Source: a virus
Direction: 5' to 3' (one strand)
DNA: 57,719 nucleotides
IMG/VR virus record: IMGVR_UViG_3300042922_000732
Location: 1-57,719 of that record
Positions 1 through 7,544 of the stretch are shown here, piece by piece. Position 1 is the first letter of the stretch. Every line of letters starts with the position of its first letter. The notes under the pieces are model-generated. The model had not been told where the DNA came from, did not search any database, and was given only the letters and a program-made list of their open reading frames with translations. The position numbers and the translations under genes were made by a program.

Positions 1-165
1 ATAAATTATCAACCCCAACAACTTTTAAATCATTAGTTCTTGGTGCTACTGATAAATATCTTATTGAATTTCCCTTACTTCCTGCATATGGATCTACATA
101 TTTTACATTTTCCAAGCCTTTAATTTTCCTTAATTTATGCAACGGGTAATAAGTCGTCATCAATT
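1..165 (-). pseudogene. Distal part of a host gene interrupted by the prophage (attL side)
   Basis: On the minus strand one frame is open across this whole end, reading roughly TTYYPLHKLRKIKGLENV and on through YVDPYAGSKGNS to the window edge. It has no start or stop of its own here. When the prophage is removed on paper at the 7-bp core, this frame continues without a shift from the open minus-strand frame at 57493-57719, giving a junction that reads LLDTGHAKLMTTYY. I take it as the downstream part of a host protein-coding gene split by integration. I do not recognise the family. The gene's real ends lie outside the window. Confidence 0.75.
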
Positions 166-172
166 TAGCATG
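166..172. other. attL core TAGCATG
   Basis: The 7-bp sequence TAGCATG is shared exactly with 57486-57492, and flanking bases differ on both sides. Left of it lies host coding sequence and right of it lies phage sequence. The right-hand half-site at 179-195 is the inverted partner of the half-site at 57468-57484, as expected when attP is divided between attL and attR. By symmetry of those arms the crossover dinucleotide should be TG at 171-172. Confidence 0.8.
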
Positions 173-445
173 TGCAATGTGAATAAAACTGCAACATTTA
201 AAAAAGTATTTGAAACTACAGAAGAAAGTGTTTCTACATTATATAAAGAACTTCCAGAATACACTACAGCACAAAAAGTTTATAAAGTTAGAATGTTAAA
301 TAATCTCACTCAAAAAGAATTCGCTAATAAGAGTGGGGTTGGATATTCCACAATATGCAAATATGAGACTGGTTATAATACAAGCAAAAATAATATTAAA
401 AAAATATGTAATACATTTAACTTGCCATACGATTATTTTTACTAA
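173..445 (+). pseudogene. Detached 3' end of the phage integrase gene: XRE-type HTH domain
   Basis: An open frame from 137 to 445 runs through attL. Its first 12 codons are host DNA or core and the rest encodes about 90 residues ending in an HTH of the XRE type (LTQKEFANKSGVGYSTICKY). In the excised circle the frame lies exactly in phase with the integrase at 55792: the AGC ATG codons of both cores coincide. It is followed at once by a terminator. I therefore read it as the C-terminal domain of the full-length integrase, cut off by integration, and not as a free-standing repressor. No convincing ribosome site lies before 137, so it is probably silent in the lysogen. The HTH assignment is from visible pattern only. 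Confidence 0.8.
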
Positions 446-446
446 T

Positions 447-484
447 AAAAAACTGGAAATTCTTTTTTGAATTCCAGTTTTTTA
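447..484 (+). terminator. Terminator of the circular-form integrase transcript
   Basis: A strong hairpin (AAAACTGGAA paired with TTCCAGTTTT around a T-rich loop) follows directly after the stop at 445 and runs into T residues. Its position supports the view that the 173-445 segment is the true 3' end of the integrase transcription unit in the phage circle. Confidence 0.75.
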
Positions 485-660
485 TTATCTTCTTTTTTTA
501 ATAATTAAAATTACGCGCTTAGTTTTTTTGTCACTCTCACCACTCATTTGTTATTCGCTCCCCTTATATCTTCCTTTAATTTCCCTTAGGAGGTTGATGC
601 ATAAACGTTTCTTTATGTAAATTATTATATAAAGTTATTCAATATTTGTAAAATAATAAA

Positions 661-696
661 AAGTTGCCAAAACTCTATTGAATTTTGGCAACTTTT
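661..696 (-). terminator. Terminator after the signal-peptide gene
   Basis: Perfect 12-bp inverted repeat AAGTTGCCAAAA (661-672) and its complement (683-694), followed on the minus strand by a T-run. It closes the leftward regulator-peptide unit and probably also insulates it from rightward integrase transcription. Confidence 0.75.
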
Positions 697-751
697 CTAG
701 TTTTTTTTGCAACATTTTTAACATTTTTTCTTTTAATTTGCTTTGATTATT

Positions 752-910
752 TTACCATCCGCCTGGATCATTAGATTGTAGATGAATTTGATTAGTGCTA
801 GACATTGTGCCATTTTTAGCATTGTTAGTACTTGTAGTTTGACTTGATGCAAATGCAACATTTGTTAATAACATTGATGTTGCAACCACTGCTAATATAA
901 TTTTTTTCAT
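752..910 (-). CDS. Small secreted pro-peptide, likely quorum-signal precursor
   Basis: A 52-residue protein with a textbook signal peptide: MKK, a hydrophobic core (IILAVVATSMLLTNV) and an AFA cleavage motif near residue 21. This leaves a polar mature part of about 31 residues ending in SNDPGGW. A GGAGGT ribosome site sits 8 nt before the ATG. It lies 112 bp downstream of the TPR regulator gene in the same direction and is closed by a terminator. This is the layout of RRNPP receptor-peptide pairs, where the C-terminal end is processed outside the cell and re-imported to bind the receptor. The mature signal (perhaps the last 5-8 residues) is inference. The open frame and signal peptide are seen directly. 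Confidence 0.75.
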   Translation of the reverse strand: MKKIILAVVATSMLLTNVAFASSQTTSTNNAKNGTMSSTNQIHLQSNDPGGW

Positions 911-1022
911 GAATAATACCTCCATATAAGTTTACTTTTTTTACATTTCTTCTGTAAACATTGTAACATATTAACAGAATAAGACGATTAAAAAATATAT
1001 ATTTCCTAATTTTTTAATTTTA

Positions 1023-2306
1023 TCAAAGATTTTCTATTAATTTATCATTAAATAGATTGCTTTTCTCCTCATTTCGATATTTATAATACTTTACAAGTTT
1101 GGCATAAATCTTATTGTAATCCACCATTAAGCTTTTCTCTTTTTTAATCAATGCTTCTATATTGGATTCATCTTCTCTTTCCATATAAATTTCTAATAAA
1201 TCATTAAGTGTTTTTTTCGTAACCTCTGTATCGTCTGCCTTATTTTTTTCACATACTTCTAATGCTCTTAGAAGATATGACTCGTAATCTCCATTTATAG
1301 ATTTATAAACCAACGATGCAAAATATAAATTTTCCGCTAAATACCAATTTCCAGGATTATGTTCTAAAGATTTATCAATTGATATTTGTGCATCTTTATA
1401 TTTCCTTTGTTTTAAATAAACTTCTGCTACATTCCTGTATGTCATTGCTATCAAACCTTTATCATTTATTCGAGCTACTGGTTCCATTATTTCAATAAAT
1501 CTATTGGCAGCTTCTTCTAATTCATTGTTATCAAGCAGGCAATTTGCATATAGCATCTTAATGTCAAGTTTCCTTCTATCATTCAACTCAAATTCATCTG
1601 TAAGTTTTTTTAAATATTTTTTTGCTTTATCATATTTTTCGGTTTTCTTATATATTAATGCTTTGTTAAAATAAATTCGCTGAGAAATTTCAGAATTATT
1701 TAAGTCTTTATTTATTTTAAGCGCATAATTAAGCTGTTCTAATGCTGGTTCATAATTTTTCCGTGCAACATCGTTCCGAGATTTGCTAATATATAAATTA
1801 GCTTCACCATGTATGTTATTTGAATTAAGACATATTTTTAATCCGCAGCTACACATTTGATCACTTCTTGTATATTTTTCCTTAAAGTAATAAATAGTTG
1901 CAGCTAATTTATACATTTCAATTTTCATATCATCTTTAATATTATATTTTTTTATTAAATTTTCTCCATAATTAAGTTTCCCCTCTAAATCACACAGTTC
2001 TTTAATATCATTTAAGGCATGTATAATACTTTTTGAAAATACATTGTTAGCTTGACTATCTTCATCTTCAGTTAATTGCTCAGCTGTAATGTGATCAATC
2101 TTAATCTCTTTCATATCTATAACTTTATTAATGTTCTTTGTAATTCCAATAGCCAATTTATAGCTTAAATGCTTCTTGCCATTTTCAATCCGACTAATTA
2201 AAAATTTTGAACATACTCTGTCGGCAACATCATCTTGAGTTGCTCCAATGAGTATTCTAAAATTCTTTAATTTTAAATTTGGAGACATAATTTCATTATC
2301 AAACAT
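1023..2306 (-). CDS. RRNPP-type transcriptional regulator (HTH plus TPR repeats)
   Basis: A 427-residue protein with an N-terminal XRE-type HTH (about residues 8-60: LKLKNFRILIGATQDDVADR, then a SRIENGK recognition region) followed by helical tetratricopeptide-like repeats across residues 120-420 (for example NKALIYKKTEKYDKAKKYL and YRNVAEVYLKQRKYKDAQ). Size and order match peptide-sensing cytoplasmic receptors of the PlcR/NprR/AimR group. The start is placed at the second ATG because AGGGA precedes it by about 9 nt; the ATG 18 nt upstream has no ribosome site. The secreted-peptide gene lies just downstream. Likely role: cell-density control of a phage decision. The regulated target is not visible from sequence. 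Confidence 0.8.
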   Translation of the reverse strand: MFDNEIMSPNLKLKNFRILIGATQDDVADRVCSKFLISRIENGKKHLSYKLAIGITKNINKVIDMKEIKIDHITAEQLTEDEDSQANNVFSKSIIHALNDIKELCDLEGKLNYGENLIKKYNIKDDMKIEMYKLAATIYYFKEKYTRSDQMCSCGLKICLNSNNIHGEANLYISKSRNDVARKNYEPALEQLNYALKINKDLNNSEISQRIYFNKALIYKKTEKYDKAKKYLKKLTDEFELNDRRKLDIKMLYANCLLDNNELEEAANRFIEIMEPVARINDKGLIAMTYRNVAEVYLKQRKYKDAQISIDKSLEHNPGNWYLAENLYFASLVYKSINGDYESYLLRALEVCEKNKADDTEVTKKTLNDLLEIYMEREDESNIEALIKKEKSLMVDYNKIYAKLVKYYKYRNEEKSNLFNDKLIENL

Positions 2307-2394
2307 TTTTTGCTTTCCCTTCATTCTGGAATTTAATATATACCTAACAAAAGAAAAGCTTGTATATGTAAATTGGTTCTATATTATATAAATA

Positions 2395-2508
2395 TAGACA
2401 AATATTCATAAATATAATATAATTACATTGCTAACATTCTTTTGTTAGTATTGGACGCTCTGCAATGCAAGATGGTCAAATCAGTGTATTGCAGAGTTAT
2501 TTTTTCTC
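2395..2508 (+). ncRNA. Predicted small RNA divergent from the TPR regulator
   Basis: A rightward promoter (TAGACA at 2395-2400, 17-bp spacer, TATAAT at 2418-2423) is followed by about 75 nt with no useful open frame. The transcript would start near 2430, form a small CTAACA/TGTTAG hairpin, and end at a strong terminator (CTCTGCAAT 2458-2466 paired with ATTGCAGAG 2488-2496, then a T-run). No gene upstream needs this terminator, so a short non-coding transcript explains it best. It sits back to back with the peptide-sensing regulator, so it could be that regulator's target. That link is speculation. Confidence 0.5.
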
Positions 2509-2643
2509 TAAGATTAATTTTACTAAAATATAGTAAAACATAAAACTGCTTTTTATTCCCCAAATTAGACTTTTAATTCTCATTTTACCAATTATTTCCC
2601 TTGTAAACATTTTCTTTTATAGAATTACATCTAAACCATTAGA

Positions 2644-3066
2644 TCACACCCATCCCAACAGTTTTCTTTCTAGCAAATCCCAATCATATTCTCTAGCCTC
2701 AAAATTATCAAACTTTGTTTTTGGATTCCACCCACCAGAGTCATTATCTACCACCTTAAAAGCATTCTTCACTTTACTTATGTTATTAATGGCCCAAAGA
2801 GTATATCCATACAAATTGTTTGCGCCCTTATCAGCTGCATAATTAAATGCCTCAATTATTTTATCAACTTTATCTTTAGCAACTTTTAAAAGACTCTTAG
2901 CCTGTTTCTGTGTAAATCCTAATTCTATTATTTTATTTTCCTCTTCTGTAATCTCTGTAAAATGTATTTGTCCGGCTACTGGAGGTTTTCCATCGCTATC
3001 TACTGGCTTATTTATAAACAAATACTTTAGTAATTTATAAGTGTTCTTCTTACCGACTTTAGTCAT
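2644..3066 (-). CDS. Replication-initiator-like protein fragment
   Basis: A 140-residue protein with a GGGGGTGG ribosome site. The C-terminal stretch NFEAREYDWDLLERKLLGWV resembles the conserved tail of plasmid and phage replication initiator/replisome-organiser proteins of Gram-positive bacteria. The preceding helix-rich part (GFTQKQAKSLLKVAKDKVDKIIEAFNYAADKG) fits the same group. It is much shorter than a full initiator and lacks an obvious DNA-binding N-terminal domain. I read it as a remnant or a stand-alone C-terminal module. Iteron-like repeats lie just upstream and an RHH gene follows on the other strand, a plasmid-type arrangement. Family call is moderate. Confidence 0.45.
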   Translation of the reverse strand: MTKVGKKNTYKLLKYLFINKPVDSDGKPPVAGQIHFTEITEEENKIIELGFTQKQAKSLLKVAKDKVDKIIEAFNYAADKGANNLYGYTLWAINNISKVKNAFKVVDNDSGGWNPKTKFDNFEAREYDWDLLERKLLGWV

Positions 3067-3085
3067 TATTATTCCACCCCCTTAA

Positions 3086-3150
3086 TTCATTTCACCGTAT
3101 AAATCATTTTATTGTATGAAACAATATTAAATCATTTTGCCGTATAAGTC
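3086..3150. repeat. Iteron-like repeats
   Basis: Three related 20-bp units start at 3086, 3103 and 3131, with a shared core close to TCATTTTRCCGTATAA; the middle copy is the most diverged. They lie between the leftward Rep-like gene and the rightward RHH gene, so they could be iterons or operators for either protein. Confidence 0.45.
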
Positions 3151-3223
3151 AACCATTATCATTATACTTTTTATTCACTTTGTGATATAATTAATTTATA
3201 AGATAAAAAACGGAGTTGATTGA

Positions 3224-3385
3224 ATGGATAAAAAAATATCTAAAAATGAAAACCGAGAAAAACTAACTGTTCTTGTAGATAAAGACATTAAAAAGGATAT
3301 GAAAAAAGAAATTGTAGATCTTGATTGCTCTATGGGAGAATTTATAGAAATGATTTTTAATATTTACAAGGATACTAAAAAATAA
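3224..3385 (+). CDS. Small ribbon-helix-helix (CopG/Arc-like) protein
   Basis: A 53-residue basic protein. The segment KLTVLVDKDIKKDMKKEI followed by LDCSMGEFIEMIFNIY has the strand-helix-helix pattern of Arc/CopG DNA-binding proteins. GGAG precedes the ATG by 8 nt, and a TATAAT at 3186-3191 is a plausible -10. It ends in its own terminator. Its place opposite the Rep-like fragment, with repeats between them, resembles plasmid copy-control modules. One of few rightward genes in the phage. Confidence 0.6.
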   Translation: MDKKISKNENREKLTVLVDKDIKKDMKKEIVDLDCSMGEFIEMIFNIYKDTKK

Positions 3386-3420
3386 GACATTAGAATTAAA
3401 TCTGATGTCTTATTTTTTTG
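3381..3420 (+). terminator. Terminator of the RHH gene
   Basis: AATAAGACAT pairs with ATGTCTTATT around a short loop and is followed by seven T residues, directly overlapping the stop codon of the RHH gene. Confidence 0.65.
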
Positions 3421-3488
3421 TTCTAATACTAAGTAGTATGTATAGATAATTAATATTTTTTAATTAATATAAGCTTAAGTAATATAGC

Positions 3489-3577
3489 GTTCTAAAAGTG
3501 TAACCTTTTTCGAGTTCCATTAATGAAACCTAATCTAGTTACTATTTTAGAACTTGATTAGGTTTCATTAATGGAAC
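3489..3577. repeat. Interleaved perfect inverted repeats
   Basis: Two inverted repeats interlock. GTTCTAAAA at 3489-3497 pairs with 3545-3553, and a perfect 22-bp arm at 3514-3535 pairs with 3556-3577. The order A-B-A'-B' allows either of two hairpins or a pseudoknot. Each 22-bp arm also holds the near-palindrome GTTCCATTAATGAAAC. No open reading frame of note covers the region. A terminator alone would not need the second pair. Confidence 0.6.
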
Positions 3578-3678
3578 TTTTGTAATATTTTAGTATTGTG
3601 AATTAAACACGCTTACATTTATCTCTATATTTGCCAAAATCCCTATAAGTTAATTCTGTGATTTTATACATATCACTT

Positions 3679-3970
3679 TATGGACATTCCTGAATAGTAT
3701 TTAAAACTATTTGCCTTACAGATAAATCATGTCTCGCTAATCCATAGCAGGATAATACATTATGAACTAACATCCAATCATGTCTTTGTTGTGTTATTAA
3801 CCTATCTATAAAATAATACTGATCGCCTTGATATACCTTATTTAATTTAACTGCACATATTTTATAAGGTATTATGCTATTCTCTTTTAAATAACTCCAA
3901 ATCTTTGATTATCAAATAAATCACCATAACCATCTGAAGGAGTAAATAAATAATAATGTTCTTCTTCCAT
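3679..3970 (-). pseudogene. Small phage gene broken by a frameshift
   Basis: A good ribosome site (GAGAGGATTT) and ATG at 3970 begin MEEEHYYLFTPSDGYGDLFD, which stops at a TAA after about 26 codons. A second frame continues at the same point with coherent protein-like sequence (YLKENSIIPYKICAVKLNKV and on to RQIVLNTIQECP). One base missing or extra near 3900-3906 would make a single protein of about 96 residues. I do not recognise the family. It could be a real pseudogene or a sequencing error. Confidence 0.55.
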
Positions 3971-4018
3971 AAATCCTCTCTTAATCTAATTTATGTAAAT
4001 TTCCAAACGGCAAATATC

Positions 4019-4150
4019 CTGCAAAATCCTTTATAAACAAAAAAAGCAAGGGAAACTTAAGGAAAAATACAACTAGTGTATTCCTCAAATCCTTGCAATT
4101 ACTTGCTGCGAGATAAGCCGTAAGCCGAGTTCTATATTATGATATGCCCG
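4019..4150 (-). other. Terminator preceded by a possible RNase P RNA 3'-end fragment
   Basis: On the minus strand the segment AGAACTCGGCTTA (about 4112-4124) resembles the conserved 3' region (AGAACYCGGCUUA) of bacterial type A RNase P RNA. It is followed by a long nested hairpin and a run of seven T residues at 4023-4029. The rest of an RNase P RNA is not present upstream. It may be a captured 3' end of the host rnpB gene or a chance match in a small transcript. No protein gene lies between 3971 and 4394. Confidence 0.3.
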
Positions 4151-4268
4151 TATTTTTTAATATCTATATGTATCTCAGAATATCTTACGTGCTTTGAAAA
4201 TACTAATTATAAAAGTACTTTTATATTTGTTTGTAACTTATTATATTTTAACACAAACAATCTTTCCT

Positions 4269-4337
4269 CTTGTTTATAATAACTTTAAAAGGCCAAGAAT
4301 TAAATAAGCATCTTGGTCTTTTAAAAGCATTTTCTAA
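4269..4337. repeat. Flanking repeat R1 of the kinase cassette, hairpin type
   Basis: This ~70-bp stretch, built around CTTTAAAAGGCCAAGA paired with TCTTGGTCTTTTAAAG, is repeated in the same orientation at 5856-5925 with a few changes and small gaps. It forms a strong hairpin that can end the kinase transcript. The two copies bracket the kinase gene. Confidence 0.65.
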
Positions 4338-4394
4338 TTTAAATTATCATAACATTCATTATTATAGAACATAAAAACAGAAAACTTTATTCAT

Positions 4395-5528
4395 TTAAAA
4401 TGGCATATCATCATCTTCTTCATATTCTATTTTTATTGTCTCCAATCTCGTTGTTATATTACTAATTAATATGTTTTGTCTAGTATTGCTTAACTTTTTA
4501 AAAAATGCATAAAACTCTCTAATTGTTTCAATCTTAATATCTTTTTTGGTAATATATGTATAACCACAATCAATGAAACAGGATATTAAATCATTATTAT
4601 TTTGAAGCACTTGTTCCAGTAAAGAATTTTTAATTACCGATTCCAGTGAATTAATTATTTTTTTAGGTTCATTTACAGTACTAAGTCCATTCTTTATAAA
4701 TTTTATATGCGAAATTAGTTCTTCTACAAAAGTTATATAAATAGATTTTTCATAATTAGTAAAATCTATTTCTACAAATGTATCTTCAGAAAGACATTGC
4801 ATAATTTCATAAAATGATTCAATTCGTTTCTTTGGATTGGCTACTATCATTTTATCAATTATATGTTGATATTTAAAATCAGAAACATCATAATCTTCTA
4901 ACAACTTATTAAATAACTTTCCAAGAAAATATATTTCGGTTTGATGATTATACTTTCTGTCATGTATTTCTTCTGGAAAATCACTCACTGGCCAATTAAG
5001 TAATATACTTGCTTCTTTCTCAGATTCAATTTCAATCTTTTTTCCAAATCCAAAATCTATTATTTTAACAACTCCATCATTGGTTATAAGTATATTTTCA
5101 TTTCTAATATCTCTATGTAATACTTTATTCTGCTCTAGATATTCAAACCCTTCGATTAACTGGATAAATATACTTTCAAAAACTTCATTACTTTGAAAAA
5201 ATAAATAGTTATCGATAGTTTCTCCTTCAATATTTTCCATAAGAATATATCCAGTAGTATGTTCGGGATATAAAAAATAATTATATATCCTCACAATATT
5301 TTTGTGTGATAATAAATACATTATTTTTATCTCATCTATAAATCTAGGAAAATACTCATTTTGCTTGTCAGCATTATAAGTAGAATATTTTTTACAAACA
5401 AAATTCATTCCTGTGATTTCATCTTTTACTAGAATAGCTTTCCCAGTGCCACCTCGTCCAACTTTCCTTTGATACGTGTACTCTTTTTGCCTTAAAAACT
5501 TTACTATATGACCTGGATTCATATCCAT
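4395..5528 (-). CDS. Serine/threonine protein kinase, Hanks type
   Basis: A 377-residue cytoplasmic kinase with no membrane segment. All core motifs are present: glycine loop GRGGTGKAILV (residues 24-34), ATP-binding Lys in FVCKKY (about 46), alpha-C Glu (about 66), catalytic loop HRDIRNEN (138-145) and DFG at 158-160. Residues 230-377 form a helical C-terminal region of unknown function. The catalytic loop is complete, so the enzyme should be active. GGCGGGTG precedes the ATG. It stands alone between two copies of a hairpin repeat, next to genes with defence-type domains. Kinases in such places can act in abortive infection (known in staphylococci), which would fit here as inference. Confidence 0.8.
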   Translation of the reverse strand: MDMNPGHIVKFLRQKEYTYQRKVGRGGTGKAILVKDEITGMNFVCKKYSTYNADKQNEYFPRFIDEIKIMYLLSHKNIVRIYNYFLYPEHTTGYILMENIEGETIDNYLFFQSNEVFESIFIQLIEGFEYLEQNKVLHRDIRNENILITNDGVVKIIDFGFGKKIEIESEKEASILLNWPVSDFPEEIHDRKYNHQTEIYFLGKLFNKLLEDYDVSDFKYQHIIDKMIVANPKKRIESFYEIMQCLSEDTFVEIDFTNYEKSIYITFVEELISHIKFIKNGLSTVNEPKKIINSLESVIKNSLLEQVLQNNNDLISCFIDCGYTYITKKDIKIETIREFYAFFKKLSNTRQNILISNITTRLETIKIEYEEDDDMPF

Positions 5529-6018
5529 TTATTTCACCCGCCTCAATAAAATAATATATATTAATATCTAAATAATAATTTACTTTGAGTATTTTTTCTG
5601 CATCTATTTCCTAATTGTAGCATACTCTACCAATAAAGTACTAGTGTAAATTAATTACTACTATTATTACAAATATCACTTTATGAGATTTAAACTCACG
5701 ATTTCTGGATTCTGTTTTATATCAAAAATTCTTTTATCAAATGCTCTTATACATTCTTATTACTAGGTTGTACATTCTTATAATATCTTGCACTTTCTTA
5801 ACTTTAATAAAACTTATGTGTTAAAAATATGTTAATATGTGTTATAGAATTTTACTTGTTTCTTATAACTTTAAAAGACCAAGAAAATAAATCTCGGTCT
5901 TTTAAAGTCATTTTCAAACAAATCCAAAATATCATTACCTACTTCGAATTATAAATCTATCTAAATTTTTTTCTAAATTAAAATAAGATATTATTTTAAA
6001 TAGATGTAGAACCGAAAC
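5529..6018. other. Non-coding stretch between kinase and HEPN operon
   Basis: 490 bp with no supported gene. It holds repeat R2 at 5856-5925 and AT-rich sequence that must include the kinase promoter. I see no tRNA, att-like core or further ordered repeat. Confidence 0.5.
5856..5925. repeat. Flanking repeat R2 of the kinase cassette, hairpin type
   Basis: Second copy of the repeat at 4269-4337: CTTTAAAAGACCAAGA paired with TCTCGGTCTTTTAAAG, with similar flanks (CTTGTTT before, CATTTTC after). It also lies just past the stop of the HEPN gene and can serve as its terminator. Confidence 0.65.
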
Positions 6019-7143
6019 TTATAATACAGTGTTTACCCATTCATAAATACTGTTTACAGTACCTAAACACAATCTGTAAGTATTCTCAAAATAATCCCTA
6101 TCTATTTTAGCTATTTCATTCTCACTTAGGCTATGAATATTAAATTTCTCCATATATTTTTTATCAACTTTCCCTTGATTATGGAGATGAATATTTCTTC
6201 TATTCAAACATTCCATCAAAGTACTAAAATTTTGAACAATGTAATCTACTCCCAAATCTTTTAATATCTCAACTAAATCTTTAATGTATTTTCCTTTTAA
6301 TCCCTCATTAACTATATTATCTTTAAATTCATTAAAGTTTTCATAGTTACTCAAATCCCTCATTTTCATGTTTTTATCTTTATTGTATAACTTATCTATA
6401 TATTCAAAAAACCTATTATTCATAAGTAACTTAACCATATCAAAAACCACTGCATCAAAACCTGCTACCAAAAGTATAAACCCCTGCCTATATATATTAA
6501 GAATATTTTTCTCATTATTCATGTTAAATAGTATTTCGGCTTGTCCTATTTCTTCTGAAACATATTCTAATGCATCAATTTCTTCAATTATTACTTTATA
6601 TAAAAAAGTATTTTTTATATATTTATCTTCTCCTCTAGATACTTTTTCATTATATTCATCAACGAAATCCATATTATGTATCTTTTGAAAATCTAATAGA
6701 GACTTTATTTCTTTATCAAAATACCTACCCAATTCCTCTAAAGTTTGAATTGGCTCTTCAATCTCTTCATAACCCATTGTTACATATGTTAATACAGATT
6801 CAATAGTATCATCTTTCTTTACATTCTCAATTATCCCATGCATCAATATCTCATTAGCTGTTCCTTTAATTTCTTCAATTTTACTAGGTAACATTAAATA
6901 ATACTTTTTTAACGTTTCTAATATTAGACTAGGTGTTGATAAATATATATTTTCATTTTCTTCTTCATCATAGGAATCAGTGTATATTTTAAACTTCAAT
7001 AATATTTTAAAAATATTATCTATATTCCTCCACTCTGGTAAACTTGTATTCTCTTCCATGAAGTCAATATACTTCTTGATACTTTCACTTTCTTTTTCAA
7101 ATCTATTCCTAATATCAACCAAACTTTCTTTATTATCAATCAT
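6019..7143 (-). CDS. HEPN-domain protein, probable RNase of a defence operon
   Basis: A 374-residue helical protein. Near the C-terminus it carries NRRNIHLHNQGKVDKKYM, the R-N-x-x-x-H pattern (about R316, N317, H321) of HEPN ribonucleases of the RiboL-PSP type, preceded by a FDAVVFDMVKLLM helix typical of the fold. HEPN proteins often cleave RNA in toxin or abortive-infection systems. The ATG at 7143 has GAGG 7 nt upstream; the TTG two codons earlier does not. It is the last gene of a three-gene leftward unit with the two unknown small proteins at 7193-7961. Function as an anti-phage effector is inference from motif and place. Confidence 0.6.
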   Translation of the reverse strand: MIDNKESLVDIRNRFEKESESIKKYIDFMEENTSLPEWRNIDNIFKILLKFKIYTDSYDEEENENIYLSTPSLILETLKKYYLMLPSKIEEIKGTANEILMHGIIENVKKDDTIESVLTYVTMGYEEIEEPIQTLEELGRYFDKEIKSLLDFQKIHNMDFVDEYNEKVSRGEDKYIKNTFLYKVIIEEIDALEYVSEEIGQAEILFNMNNEKNILNIYRQGFILLVAGFDAVVFDMVKLLMNNRFFEYIDKLYNKDKNMKMRDLSNYENFNEFKDNIVNEGLKGKYIKDLVEILKDLGVDYIVQNFSTLMECLNRRNIHLHNQGKVDKKYMEKFNIHSLSENEIAKIDRDYFENTYRLCLGTVNSIYEWVNTVL

Positions 7144-7192
7144 AAACAATCCTCATTCCATTTTATAAAGTCTCAAGTTATCTTTTTACATA

Positions 7193-7519
7193 TTAAATTA
7201 ATATTTCTTTAAATTCAGTTAATATTGATTCTACACACTCCTTTGATAGTTCTCCCAGTTCTTTATCTTCAATATAACAATACTTGTCTATAAAATTATC
7301 AATTGCAATCATTTTTTCCTTATCCTCATAACATCTAGCTAATGTTGATACTAGCGCAACATACAACCCACCTTTTGTTCTTATTGAATCTGCAAGAACT
7401 ATTCCACCATAGGTAAACATTTTGATGTCAGAATATCTATTATCCGCAAGTGAAGTGAATTTTGCTCTTATTATATGTTCACATCTTATAGATAGATTTA
7501 CTAAATCCGAATTTGTCAT
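7193..7519 (-). CDS. Unknown small protein, second gene of the HEPN operon
   Basis: A 108-residue mostly helical protein, not recognised. Start set at the ATG at 7519 because AGGAG lies 9 nt upstream; the earlier in-frame ATG falls against the ribosome site itself. It contains IRCEHIIRAKFTSLADNRYS and YGGIVLADSIRTKGGLYVAL, no signal peptide and no clear catalytic motif. It lies 16 bp after the 138-residue gene and 49 bp before the HEPN gene, so it is probably co-transcribed and may be the partner, regulator or antitoxin of the HEPN protein. Confidence 0.6.
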   Translation of the reverse strand: MTNSDLVNLSIRCEHIIRAKFTSLADNRYSDIKMFTYGGIVLADSIRTKGGLYVALVSTLARCYEDKEKMIAIDNFIDKYCYIEDKELGELSKECVESILTEFKEILI

Positions 7520-7544
7520 AATATCCATCTCCTTTTTTCATCTT

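Noticed and set aside
137-445. Free-standing XRE repressor gene at the left end
   Set aside because: The first 12 codons are host sequence or att core, no ribosome site is present, and the frame is in phase with the integrase over attP, so it is read as the integrase 3' end.
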